From: Euborellia annulipes
Taxonomy: Eukaryota > Arthropoda > Insecta > Dermaptera > Anisolabididae
NCBI GenBank assembly: GCA_023213315.1
Contig: JAKCPI010025392.1
Location: 60,865-124,864, forward strand
DNA: 64,000 nucleotides
Direction of reading: 5' to 3'
Each line of letters begins with the position of its first letter. Position 1 is the first letter of the stretch. Positions 1-12,500 of the stretch are shown here, piece after piece. The notes beneath the pieces are model-generated. The model was not told where the DNA came from. It was given only the letters and a program-made list of their open reading frames with translations, and searched no databases. The translations under genes and the position numbers were made by a program.

Positions 1-1225
1 TAAATAGTCTTCGCTGCATTTACTAGAAGCATTTACTAGGTATTTATTTCTTACTTTTAGTAAAATCTCTACAAATATAAATATTGTAATATATAAACAT
101 CAATTTTTTTTTTTTTTTGAAATTTAATATTATTAAATTATTATTGAAGGAAAAAATTTATTCATATCAATTTTATTGAAAATTAAAACTTTAAGAAAAT
201 AAAAATTATTTTTATTTTTATTCTTTTTTTAATAATCAATGATAATTGTAAATGAAAAAATTTTCAATGTTTTTATAATTTCAATAAAATTTTGGAAGGA
301 AAATAGCAAATGAAAGTTATTTTAAAATTTCATTTACTAATAATGTTATATTTAATTAGAGAAAAGGGCATACAATAGCAAATCATTTTAAATCTTTGAA
401 TTGAATGAATTTAATTTTTTTTTTTAATAAGATAGTGAAAGTTTCATGATTTGTACAGTTAATATGACAAACCTCTGATTGCCCCCATCTTCTTTTGTCT
501 GCAAAATGATTGATATTGATTTCAAAGATTAATTTATTCTCTATTTTGAATTGAGCTAGCTAGAGAAATATTAATAAGATTAGATGTACTATGAGAGGTT
601 AATTTTTATATCTTATTAAAAATTTTAAAAAGAATATTAAAATTAAAATATGAGGGCAAATACATAATAAAATTCGAATTCTATAAAAAATAACTTTGAT
701 ATCTAAAATGACAAACATAAATTTTCAATAATAAATTTCAATTATAATTAAAATTTTAAGAATTTTTTTCATAGATTTTTGATTAAATATTAATCATTTA
801 TTAAATTGGTGAATGAATAAATAATAGTATAAAACGTTTATAATTTACCTTTAAATATAATTTTCATTCAAGTAGGTAAATATATTTTCTTATTTTATTT
901 GCAAAGAATAACAAAGTTATATTCATAGATAATGGTTATATTAAACTGCAAAAAGAATACTAATCAGATTCTGACAATAAAAAGTCAAATGCTGGGTCTT
1001 AGCTGCTCCCACCAGAGAGCGCTGGCGTTCACGATTCTTTCATTCTCCATTTTGGGATTCGTTCTTTCAATTTAATTTTAAATTTACCTTAATAATATAA
1101 TATTTATAAAGGTTTATATTATTATATAGGAAATTATTTATAAAAGTAATTAAAATTGTTTCATTCGTAATAGTGTACTTCATAGTAGAATATTATTAGT
1201 TTTATTGTGTCGCGTATATTTGGTT
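1..1225. other. AT-rich flank without a recognised gene
   Basis: I see nothing coding in this stretch. It is very AT-rich with many A and T runs. The one GC-richer patch, near 990-1060, has no long open frame. It lies downstream of the otu-like gene, which is transcribed away from the right-hand side of the window. Confidence 0.5.
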
Positions 1226-1400
1226 CGCCATCAGTGGCGTCATTTGGGGGCTGGCCTCCCAAGGACTCTGATTTTTATAAAATTTTATATTATTCTAAAT
1301 AAAATATTTCAAAATATATAAACTCTACAAAATTAAACAATTAATCAAATTAAATATCTTTTGGCCAAATTTGAGTACCTATTAGCAAGTAAAGTTATTG
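1226..1400. mobile_element. Degenerate hAT-like MITE copy
   Basis: The segment begins with a CAGTGGCGTCATTT end that is typical in style of hAT termini. It is the reverse complement of much of 41611-41810, including the shared block around 'CAAATTTGGCCAAAA'. Two copies in opposite orientation show that it is a repeat. The far end is decayed, so I could not place a target-site duplication. Confidence 0.55.
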
Positions 1401-1403
1401 ACC

Positions 1404-1656
1404 CAAGGGCGGATACAAGGGGGGGTATTTACCCCTTCCCCCCCCCCCCCGAAATTTGAGAAAAATATTTTTTTTGGGGAAAAAATTGTATTTTTAATAT
1501 AAAATTTTAAAAATACTTAAAAATTTGATTTGTATATATATTCTGATAAACAACTACAGAATGAACCTTTAAATTACCGTTTATAAAAAAAAATTGTGTG
1601 CTGTGCGACCAGCACACCAGATTACCCCCCCCCCTCCCCTCGAGAAACTCCTCTGG
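1404..1656. mobile_element. hAT-type MITE, family GGGCGGAT, degraded copy
   Basis: It starts CAAGGGCGGATACAAGGGG and ends near CTCTGGATCCGC. The body matches the better-preserved copy at 9357-9620 and the copy near 63134-63388. The terminal bases at the right end are lost. The ends flank runs of G and C. It holds a short stretch (near 1590-1625) shared with the CTGGTGTGA repeat family. Confidence 0.7.
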
Positions 1657-1965
1657 ATCCGCTGACCTTTTTGAAAATTATTTTCTTTCTATGTAAAGCA
1701 CACAATATCATAGACGCTAGCCTCAGATGTGACCTCTCTGTGGAGCTGCTAAAGCATAGAATTTCCACTCATGTGCTCATAAAAAAACTCGAAGCTCTTG
1801 ACTGCGGCAAGACAGATATAAAATTTGCTCAAACTGTTCTCTTCAAAAAGGAAGGGAGTATATAATTAATCTCTATGGCAAAAACGGTTCAAATTTGAGA
1901 TGATAACATTATGCTCGAGTCTTCATTAATTTTTACTTTCTCTTACCTATATATTAATATATATG

Positions 1966-2256
1966 TAGCGGCGTAACTTTAGCCTTTGGAGGCGGAGGGG
2001 GCGAGGCTCAACTGTGGCGCCGTTTTTCGTTCAACCTTTTTTTTCTTTTTTTTTTTAGTATTCGAATCTCGTTCGATCTTTTTTTGTAATTTTTCTCCGG
2101 ATTTGTGATATAAAATGATTTTATTATGAAATTTCAAAAAAAATAGCCGAAGATTTTGGGAAAAAGCCAGAAAGCCGGATGCTCGAGGGGCGCCAAAAGC
2201 TTGATGCGCCTGGGGCGGGGCTCGCGCCCCCCTTCGCCCCCACCTGGATACGCTAC
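1966..2256. mobile_element. GC-rich MITE with inverted ends
   Basis: The left end reads GTAGCGGCGTAACTTTAG and the right end CTGGATACGCTACTG, which are imperfect inverted repeats. The body is unusually GC-rich for this window (for example 2190-2245). Translated frames over it are artefacts of the G and C runs. Confidence 0.5.
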
Positions 2257-2284
2257 TGTATATATGTTAATATACACCAGGTAT

Positions 2285-2510
2285 ATATATATATATATAT
2301 ATCTGTTCTTATCTCTTACCTATATGTTAATATATACTGTATTATTGGATTCATATCAAAAATTCGATGTCGAGATTTTGATGGATATACACGTTTTGAG
2401 GTCTCCTGAATCTAAAAAAGTGGTTTTCGCGTTTTTACTCTGTCTGTGAACAAAATTCTCAAGAACGAAAAGAGCTAGGAGGTTGAAATTATATATTTAA
2501 GTTAGTAAAA
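2285..2510 (-). repeat. CTGGTGTGA repeat family, 3' part
   Basis: The stretch shares the block beginning 'TCTTACCTATATGTTAATA' and the block 'AATTCGATGTCGAGATTTTG' with copies at 6285-6950, 28775-28940, 43476-44040, 50395-51178 and 51179-51680. Only the end nearest the TATATA side is present. It abuts an (AT)n run at 2283-2301. Confidence 0.7.
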
Positions 2511-3226
2511 AAAATCAGATAGAAATTCATAATTAAATTTATTTTCAAATAATTTCTATTTAAATTTTTTAGCAGGGTATATTTATGAAAATTAATTTAA
2601 CCATATATAAAATTTGCTTATTTAAAAGGAAAATTAAAGAAGCTAAGAGATTTAATATTACAATTTTTTTTTTTATAATAGATAATTAATAATATGTAAA
2701 TGAAAACAAAAACAATGATCTGATAACAATATGAATTGTTTATGTTTTATAATAGACTATATAAGTATTTTAATAATCAACAAAGAAATTATAGATAAAG
2801 AGAAAAAAATTAAAAAAATTTACAAGAATGGGAACTGTTGATCTATTTTATAAAATTCGAGAATAGTTAATTTGTAAATTAATCAGTCAATAAAAAGAAA
2901 AAAATTAAAAATTAAACACTCATTAATTCATGTAAAGACTAATATTTTAATTAATAAATTATAAAAAATTTAATTAAATTTTTAAAAAATTATTTAATTT
3001 TTTTGAATTTAATAGATCAATAAATTTCAATTAATTTTAATTGAAAATAAACTAAAAAAAAAAAAAAAACATTTAAAAAAAATTATTTTTTATATGAAAC
3101 TATCTCTTCGAGTTTCATTAAAGTAGAGAAAGTCAATAAATTATAAAGATTTAAAATATCTTCGGAGAACACTTTAAAATATAAAAGCACTTATTTGCTT
3201 AAATTATTGAGATTAATTTTTAAAAA
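2511..3226. other. AT-rich 3' flank and UTR of the otu-like gene
   Basis: There is no coding signal. This should hold the 3' UTR and polyadenylation site of the minus-strand gene whose stop codon is at 3227-3229. Several AATAAA-like and ATTAAA-like strings exist on the minus strand, but the background is too AT-rich to choose one. Confidence 0.45.
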
Positions 3227-3501
3227 TTAAGAATAATGTGCTGGCGGTGGTGTGTAAAGAAATCCTGACGGGGCCATTGGAATAAAGCTGCCGGGAGTTG
3301 TATCCATTGGGTATGTTGCCATATAATATCCTGGTGTAGGCGAAGCTGCTGTTGGTGTTGCAGACGTTGCATCGACAGGAGGATAATATGAAGACACTAT
3401 TGGAGAATAGGCAACTCCTGTTCTTGTATGATATGGATCAAGATAGCTTGCACCCGGACAATATGGATAAGGAGTGGCTACAACTGGCTGGGCAACTTTA
3501 C
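3227..3501 (-). CDS. otu: otu-like exon 13 (terminal)
   Basis: The acceptor is a long T run ending in TAG at 3502-3504 on the minus strand. It completes Gly675 and encodes residues 676-765, ending PPPAHYS and a TAA stop. The sequence is rich in Pro, Tyr, Ala and Thr, like the disordered C-terminal tails of Otu proteins. Phase and length (275 bp with stop) fit exon 12. Confidence 0.85.
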
Positions 3502-6500
3502 CTAAAAAAAAAAAAAAAAATAAGATTGTAATTCGGAAATTAAAAAACTCTGATAGTTTTCGGAACTTCTTAATATGAATTAGATATTAATTCTTAATAA
3601 TAAACACCTTGAGGCAAACATAATAGAATTTTAACATGATCTAATCCAGTCATCGCAAGTACTTAATAGTAGCGAGTAGGCGAGCTGAAAAAGTACAACA
3701 GTCAAGTAGTACTAGTGCTTTTTGGCCGATTTTGTTTAAAAGCTTATTTTCACGCTTCAGGGGAAATATAAAATTTCAACTTCCTAGCTCAATTCCTTAA
3801 TGCTTTAAATTGAAAACAGACACAAGAGTCAGGGTACCTCAAAACGTGTATATCCATCAAAGTCTCAACAACAAATTTTTGACATGAATTAAATACTTCC
3901 TCTCTATATCTTCTACTATTAAACGAGCAATGTGCGTTTGTTTATATCAGGGGCGTATTTAGAAATTTTTTTCGGGGGGGGGGGGGGGGCCCTCTATTGT
4001 CTCTATATCCGTACATATATGCATTTGGAAAATTTCGGGCCCCCCCCCTTATATACGCCCCTGCCTCTAATTGGAAACAACTCAGCTTTTTATCTATTAT
4101 TATATTATCATAATCTTAAACTAAATAACTCCAAAGAAAATGGAATATATACTTATACTTTCTCTTTGCCAATAAAAGATAGTATAGTAAACAAAGGTCA
4201 TTTCTGTCCTGTATGAATAGGCAAAAAGATAGAATGTCAACAAATATAAGACTATCTATGCGTTTAAGCTGAGCAAATTTATTTAAACTTTTTGACAAGC
4301 ATGCACTGGAAGACAAAATCAAAGACGACCTTCACTGTTGGAAGCTTCCAGTATATCCGAAGTGTGTACGAAAAGAAACGGAACTTTTGTTGTATCAGCT
4401 TTCTTTTTCTTGCCTATTATATAACATTTTAAGCACTGTCTCCTATGGTTTGGAAACGACGTCCTTTCAACTAGTTTTTTTCATTTTGGGAAACAGGAAA
4501 AAGGATGCTGTGAGCAGGAAGAGGCCTGAAATGTGGGAAAACCAAAGGTTCGGTATCTTTTTGTACACGACTCGTGTGATATATATATATATCTTTATTA
4601 TATATAATTCTTCTGTACGTGTCTATGTGACTGAACTCCTTCTAAACGACTGAACCGATTTTGATGAAATTTTTTGTGTATCTTTGTGAGAATCCCGGAC
4701 AGGTTTTGTTTCACAAATAACAATAAGTTAATGAGTAATTAACCGTTAAAATAAGAAAAAAATAAAAATTAGGAGAAATGGTTGCCATGGTAACAAAATA
4801 TAAATATTTACCCATGTTTACGATTTTTTATTTATTTACATTTTGATTCTAAAATATCGGCGTAAATTTTTTGTCTCTGTACCGGGAGAGTACCGGAAAG
4901 GATATGATTCACAAAAAATCTTAAGTTCATGAATAATTAACCGTTAAAATAATCTCTATATATAAAAATGAAAAGGGAAAATGTTTGTATGTACCGGTAT
5001 GTATATATGTATATGTTTTATAGAAATCCACAATTTTCAATGAAGGCGAGCAAGGGGGGTCCAGGGGGCGCAGCCCCCGGCTAGGCGTAAAGCCCCGCCG
5101 AAGGCGGGGCTTTGCGTCTAGTATATATATATATATATATATATATATAACCCAACTTTTGTTGTATCAGCTTTATAGCCTCCCCTTATTTTAAGCACTG
5201 TCCCCTTCAAAATAGTTCCCTCTACTGGCATACACCGTTCCCATAGTTTCTTCCATTTTTGGAACGCCTCCTGGAACACATTGTGTGGGACGGCGCCCAG
5301 GCTTCTCTTCGCATTGTCCTCTATGGATTGTTAAAGAAGTCCTTCAACGTGTTTTTCAGTTTGGGAAACAGGAAAGTCTGTTGGGGCTAGGTCCGGAGAA
5401 TGCGGTGAACCACACAACGGGAATATGGTGTTTTACTAGATAGCTGCAGACTAGGAGTGACGCGTGAGCTGGCGCATTGTCATGATGCAATATCCAACTC
5501 TGGTTTTCCCACAATTCAGGCCTCTTCCTGCTCACAGCATCCTTTTTCCTGTTTTTCCTGTTTGCCAAACTGAAAAACAGGTTGAAACGACGTCGTTTCC
5601 AAACCATAAGATATATTATAAATCGTTTTCAGTGTCTACTAAAACAGAGCTGGACGAGCTTTTTTGCCAGGTCTTCTGATATCTTTTTATCTAACGACTC
5701 TTGATATAATGTTTGTTCTTTTGGAGATTTGAACAATAAAGTTTACATTTATTTATGTTTATTTGACCTAGCCGGAGGAACTCGTGCTGGCCATCCCGGG
5801 TCTATAACGATAGTTAGACATAAATAGCCAAACTATTTATTTTAAATAAATGTAAAAGATTGATCAATAGCAGCAAAGATGGGGGTGTCTAAATACTGTG
5901 CAAAAAATAATTTAAAGAAAAAAAATATAGAGGAAAATTCTATGGTAGACAAACAAGTTGGTATTATCTATAAAATACAAATTAAGTGCAGATTGAATAT
6001 ACGTATTTCGAATTAACATTAATATTAAAATTCTATTTATCAATATTTTTGATTGTACTTGTATATGGTCCAAAAGTTATTTAGCCCCCACCCCGTAGAA
6101 GAAACCCATTTCCCTTGACTTTTAAACTCATAAATAGTGTCAATTTTAACGTTAAATATAGGCTAAGAGAAAGTAAAAAACAAAGGATAAGGGATTGGAT
6201 CTAAAATTCGATGAAAAGTTAGTTAAATCATTTGAATCATTATATTATAAATAAATATCAATAATAATTTTGCATATATATATATATTACTTTCTCTTAC
6301 CTATGTATATATGTAATATATATATAGAGAGAAAGTATTGGATTCATGTCAAAAATTCGATGTCGAGATTTTGATGGATCTTCACGTTTTGAGGTCCCCT
6401 GAATCCAAAAAAGTGGTTTTCGCGACATGGTCTGTCTGTGTGTGTGTCTGTGAACAAAATATCTCAAGAACGGAAAGAGCTAGGAGGTTGAAATTGTATA

Positions 6501-9500
6501 TTTAGGTTAGGCACCCCCATGGGACGTGACACGAAGCTTTTGAACAAAATCGACCAAAAAGTACTAGTACTTTACTGATGCACTTTTTCAGTTTTTTTCG
6601 ATTTTCTCAAAATTTGCTCCAACGATTTTTTTTAAAATTCATATATCAACTATTTTTTAGTTGCTCTTTAAAATGTATATTCTCATTTTGTGATTGAAAT
6701 CTTCTGAAGACCACTTTACTCTTGTTCTCCATAGAAAAGATAGGAGAAATGGTTGCCATGGTAACAAAATATAAACATTTTGCCATACTTATAAATTTTA
6801 CATCTTGAAAATCGAATGTACCATACTGTCGGAAACTAAATACATGTCGACACAAAAAATCTGGTGTGAAAAAAACACAAAACAAATCGATTACCGAAGG
6901 TAAGAGAAAGTTGTGTGCTGTGCGCCAGTCACACCAGATTTTATATATATATAAAGCATTTATCATTTCTTTAATTTTTCCAAAACATGAATAATTAAAA
7001 AGAGATATATATATATATATATATTTGGGTCCAGATGCTTATTAAAAGCCTTAAAAAATTATTGAACGAGGAAAAGCTATTTATATTTTTTAAATTAACT
7101 TAGAGCTGTAGCTGTAGTTTTAATGGCGATAGAGTCTGGATAAACAACAAGTCTTGTGCAGCTAATTTTATTTTTTATTTAAAATAACATCTTCACGGCT
7201 AATGTTTCAGCTCCACAGCCGGTAGTCAATAATCCAAGTCTAACAGCAATAGCCATTCAGTATAAAGGCAAAGGAATGAATCATTTAATATTAATTAAAT
7301 AACACATGTGGTTTATTATGACAGCTCTGAGAAAGGCCTAGACTAAGGCAGAAATGTCAGCCCTGAGGGCGTTATTTTAAATAAATTAAAGGCAGCACAA
7401 GTCTTGTTATTTCTATAAAATGAATATTATATAGAAATTAAATTTACCATCTCCATGTGGGGTCCAAACTGCGGGTGCTTCATTGAATGAATCATTTTGG
7501 TGTCCATAATCTGGAGACTCCCCTGCGCAATAAGGCATTTCATAGTCGTAGGGTGACAATTCATCTGTTACAAAAATACATTTTAATAAATTAAAGTACC
7601 TAAGAGGAAATTATATTTTATAAAGCATCACCTAAAAAAATTAAGATTGTTAATAAAACAATTTTTATTTTAGGCTTTAAATAAGAATTAAAATTGTATA
7701 GTAATTTTTGTCTTCAAATTAAAAATATTTTTGTTAAAAAGGAAAGGAAAGGTCTTACTATAAAAATTAAATCTAGCATTTTATTCATTATCCCAATTTA
7801 TTTTATTAGAGATTTTTTAAAATTCTAAAAAGCAGTAAAATTTCTATTTATTAAAACAATACAGTAAATGTAATATTTTGGAAAGCATTTATCATTTCTT
7901 TAATTTTTCCAAAACATGATTAATTAAAAAGAGTAAAATTTATTAATTATAAAGAATCTAATTTTTTGATTCATAATTTGGAATTATATCATTCTCTGAT
8001 ATAAAACAATTTCAAAAATTTTAATTAATATAAAAAATACAAAAAAAAAAATTTATTTAATGGCCCTTAAAATATTTGTTAAGCTCCGTGTTAAATATTC
8101 GGATGTTTCTAGGATGCAGGCTAACGTAATCGGCGGGCTTCTAGTTAAATCCATGCCTGAATAAGGTAATATTTAAATTATTTATATTAAAATAAAATTG
8201 TAATTTTTATGAATAGAAAGGTTTACTTGGAGATGATGATAAGGAAGACACATCTGGTACTGGCGCGTAGACTGAAGCAGCAGGATACATCACCGCAGTC
8301 ATCGGAATGGACTGGACCACTGGTGTTGGTGGTGGTGGTGGAGGTGGGGGATGCATAGGAGCTGAAGAAACTGAAAGTGGACTTGTGGGTGATCCTGGAG
8401 GATAAGGTCCTCCAAGCACTCCGCCCAGTTGAAGCATTAAGTTCATTTGATAGTACATCTAAAAAAAAAATTAAAAATTTATAGGGAATTAAAAATAATT
8501 TAAAATTAAATTTTATTATATTATAGAGCTGATTTCTAAAAGAATGTGTTTTATTTATGTTAACTTTTAACGAAAGAAACGAACATACAGCTCAGTTGCC
8601 ATTTATATTCATCTGGTGGCTTTGTCATTAGGACGAATAGTGTAAATACCCAAAAAGTTCAGAGACAACTAAAATATGTTGGGAATACAGTATTCTAATA
8701 CTAAAAAAATTTGATAAAAACAGAAACATTTGATTAGTTTTGATTTGTATAAAGCTGTTATGGCGAAAAAAAGTTATTTACTTATTCAATTCCTTAAAAA
8801 ATTTAAATGCGATTCTATTAAACTAAGTTTCTGGTTTTACCAATCATCTCGTGACCAGAAATTTAAGCTAACGAAGGACCAGCATTTATTTTCTCCTCTT
8901 TTACTTTTTAAATTTACTCAGTATTATAATAAATAAAAAATATTTAGTTTTATTTATTAATAAAGATCTTTTGTATATTTTGGAGTTTAGGTTTTCACAG
9001 TTGTTATAATTAATAAAAGAATTTAAAAGATTTGATAACTGTGGTTTATTTGTAAAAATTACGTTTCGGCCACTCATTCTGTACCTAAGGCCACAGAATG
9101 AGTGCCCGAAACGTTGTAATTTTTAATATAGGCCTATTCAAGTATTACGTAAGGCGGTTTTGAGCCCCTTGCCAGAAAAAATAAACAAACAGCCCCTTCT
9201 ACTGATTTCGTTTAAACAAAAATCACTCGACCCGGGGAACCAAAAAATTTCGAGCGATTTGAACTTTCAAAATGCTCATGCAACTTATTACTTAGAATCT
9301 CCAGGCATGGTTCCTAGACTAAATTTCCATCCATAAACTCAGCCCTAACTTCCCACCAAGGGCGGATACAGGGGGGAGGGTAAAGGGGGTAATTACCCCC
9401 CTGAGATTTGAAAAAAATACTTTTTTTCGAAAAAAAATGTATTTTTCATCTAAAATTTTAAAAATTAACACTTAAAAATTTGATTTATATTTATATTCTG

Positions 9501-12500
9501 GCAAACAAGTACAGAATGAGCCCTTAAATTACCGAAATTAAGAAAAAATAGTGTGCTGTGCGACGAGTCACACCAAATTACCCCCCCTCCCCCCGAGAAA
9601 CATCTCTGGATCCGCCCTTGCTTCCCACCTGGTTACAGGGCCGGAACTAGGAGATTTTTTAGGGGGGGGGGGCAAAATTTAATTTGCCGCCCCCTCCTTA
9701 AAATTTTCCCTGATCTCAAAAATTTTTCTGCGAAAATTTTTTTTTTTCGCGGAACCAAATTTTCCGTCCGAAAAAATATTTTACCTTTTTTTTAGAGACG
9801 CAAAATTTGCCGCCCCCTGATATCTGCCGCCCCGGGCACGTGCACCCACTGCCCCCCCCCCCTAGATCCGGCCCTGCCTGGTTACACCACTGTAATCCAC
9901 TAGTCTTAAAAAATAACAAATTAAGAAATTACTTTAGAATGTGAATGATTATTTTATCGTTGTAATTACCTGTCTTCCAAGATTATAATAAAATCTTAAG
10001 GTAGGAATATCAGTAAGTGGAAGATCTGTAGAGAGGGATTCATGCGTTTTAGGCATAAGATTCATCATAGGAGGCGGTAATGAATTCGCTGAATAAGAAG
10101 TTGAAACAGTAGGTTGAGAATAATTTTGTATAGTGGCTGGAGAAGAATGCGCTGACGGAATTGAATGATTATTTTGGTTAATCGGCTCGATAGGTTGAGA
10201 AGATCCTGATGAAGTTAACGGCTGGGATGCTTGTGAAGTAGGCGGTGGTGTCACTTGAGTGCTCGTTCCCGTTGTTGTTGTCGAATCTGGTAGAGGTGGG
10301 GGCGAGATATTTGTTATATCTTGTCGCATCATACTTGAATCTGAGCTACTACTAGTGCATTGTCCTGGGTCGCCCATATAAATCTGAAAATTTCAAATAT
10401 ATACCAATTATTAATGGTTAGCTACATCATACGCCCCTTTATTGCAGAGATTAGATTGACCCTGACTATGAAATATATTAGTTTTGATTATGGTTTTAAC
10501 AAAATAAAAAAGCTTTGCTCCCTTTCTTTTGTCGGCTATTTGAATTAATAAATATTAAATTTTTGGGTTATATTTATCACGAATCTGTTTATTAAAGCTT
10601 TTATGGGAGTTTTTAATTATAGACCACATTTTGTATTAATTAATTATATGTCGACGAGAGAAATGGCTGTTCAATGATTAGATTAATACGCAGGAAGAGA
10701 AGATGTCAGGCAAACAGGAGAGACTCTATCAAATTAAAATCTCAATCTAAGAAGACGTTTCGGCTTTAATTACATAATGTCATCATCAGTTCTTATGATT
10801 AATTCTCAATTGATTTCATATAAAAATTTAAAAAAAAATAGTAAATGTTAATTGCTTTATAATCTCTATTCTTGAGGAGGCCAGTGGCTAAACTGTGGAT
10901 TACGGAGTCTGAAGTCTCAACACGACTCGGGGTCGAATCCAGCTTGCCGCAAATCATTCAAACAGTCTCCTTTTAGGGTAGGAAAGTGGAAGAAAATCTC
11001 ACCCCACAGACACAAAGAGTCCAATTTGAGGTGGCTCTCCACATACATCAGTGCCTTAAAAATAAGGATTTTTCTGACTGGGTAACCCGGGAACTCCCCG
11101 GGTGGCTGAGAAGGACCTGCATCTCGAAAACTCCTTTGTTTCAACACGTTTCGGGGAAATTTATTGTGCCATCTTCAGTTGCATAAGAGCTTTTTAGAAA
11201 ATAGAATTATTTGTCTGACCATAAGCGAGTCATATATAAGGGCCTATGTATCAAATAGCAATGCAAATATATATATTTAACAAATATGATGAGATTTGCT
11301 GTGAAGCGAATTTCGAAATATGTTAAAAGAATATATTTGCATTGTTATCATCATCATACTATAATATATAGAGCTAGCCAGTGACTTCCGTTATGTTCCT
11401 GTTTACCACTCTCTCTTGCTGAGTGTTCAAATTACATTTTGGACTATTAGGAGCACTTTGGGTCAAAGCTAAACCCCAGTCTACTGAAAATCCCAAGGCA
11501 TAGGACATCTTTGTACGATGGGTCGTTCAGTTCGCTAGTGGAATGGACTAAGTGAGGTGGCTATGAGAGCGCCCACATTGGCGGTTTTTTTTCGCGCGTG
11601 TTAGGGCATGCCTCATGGGGGTCTCCCGGGTCCCTCAGTCTCCGGTGTCTCGGCTCGGACGCGACCGTATTTCTAGGGATAGATCCAGTTGAATTGATAG
11701 AATGAAAAATTTAATACATAAAGTGCGGCCGGCGTCTCTGCGGCTTCGCCCGCGACCGCGGCGTGTGTGGAGTGGATGATGGGGAGAGAAATGAGGGTGC
11801 TTTGAATGTAAGATAAATTAAATTTAAAATGTTAGCAATGTAAATAATATGAAATGTTAAATATGTAAAATAATATAAATGATAATAATGTAAATTATTG
11901 TAACCTATGAGGGTAAATGGAGCTGTCGAGCTCTTCTTGCCAGTATAAATAAATTATCTATCCACCTATCAATCTTGCTGTTTGGCCAGAGACATGAAGT
12001 TGAGTCTAAAATTTTGCAATTGCTCGTCAAAGGCGAACACTGAGCAAGAATAAATTTGATGCATTTGCTCGCAGAAGGCGAGCAAGGGGGATCCAGGGGA
12101 CGCAGCCCCTTAGCAAGCGGGAGCGCCCGCCGAAGCCGAGCTTTGACACTTGTTTGATACATAGGTCATTATATGACGGGCTTATGGACAGACGATTGAC
12201 AACTCTATTTACAAAAAAACTCATGCAACTCAAGATGGCACAATAAAGTTTGCCGAAACGTATTGCAACAACGGAATTTGATTTTATAATAGAGGCTCTT
12301 TACCTGGCTGCATTCTTCTTCAATGCTGTTATAAATGAAAATAAACAAAGGAGTGAAAAATTATTGCAAATAAAAAAGATCCTGAAAAGAATGGAAATTT
12401 CTAAAATGTTAAAAATATACCGGAATATAAATACATATTTCGTTATTACCATTTTTTTCAATTATATTTCTGTTATTCCGTTTATAATAAAATGTAAATT

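Larger units (their letters stand above)
3502..7447 (-). other. otu: otu-like intron 12, transposon-filled
   Basis: This 3.9-kb intron begins GTAAAT and ends TTTTAG on the minus strand. It contains a CTGGTGTGA repeat fragment, a hAT-like MITE, mariner transposase debris, two Helitron-related pieces and a near-complete CTGGTGTGA repeat. From 5680 to 6280 and from 6950 to 7440 I recognise nothing further. Confidence 0.8.
8459..9969 (-). other. otu: otu-like intron 10
   Basis: This 1.5-kb intron carries a hammerhead-related palindrome near 9055-9125 and two hAT MITEs side by side at 9357-9620 and 9636-9876. Between 8470 and 9050 and between 9126 and 9348 I recognise nothing. Confidence 0.75.

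Noticed and set aside
3100..3226. Specific polyadenylation signal for the otu-like gene
   Set aside because: Many AATAAA-like words occur by chance in this AT-rich sequence, so none can be singled out.
9055..9125. Full hammerhead core
   Set aside because: The arms resemble the family, but no CTGANGA box is present, so I list it only as a palindrome.
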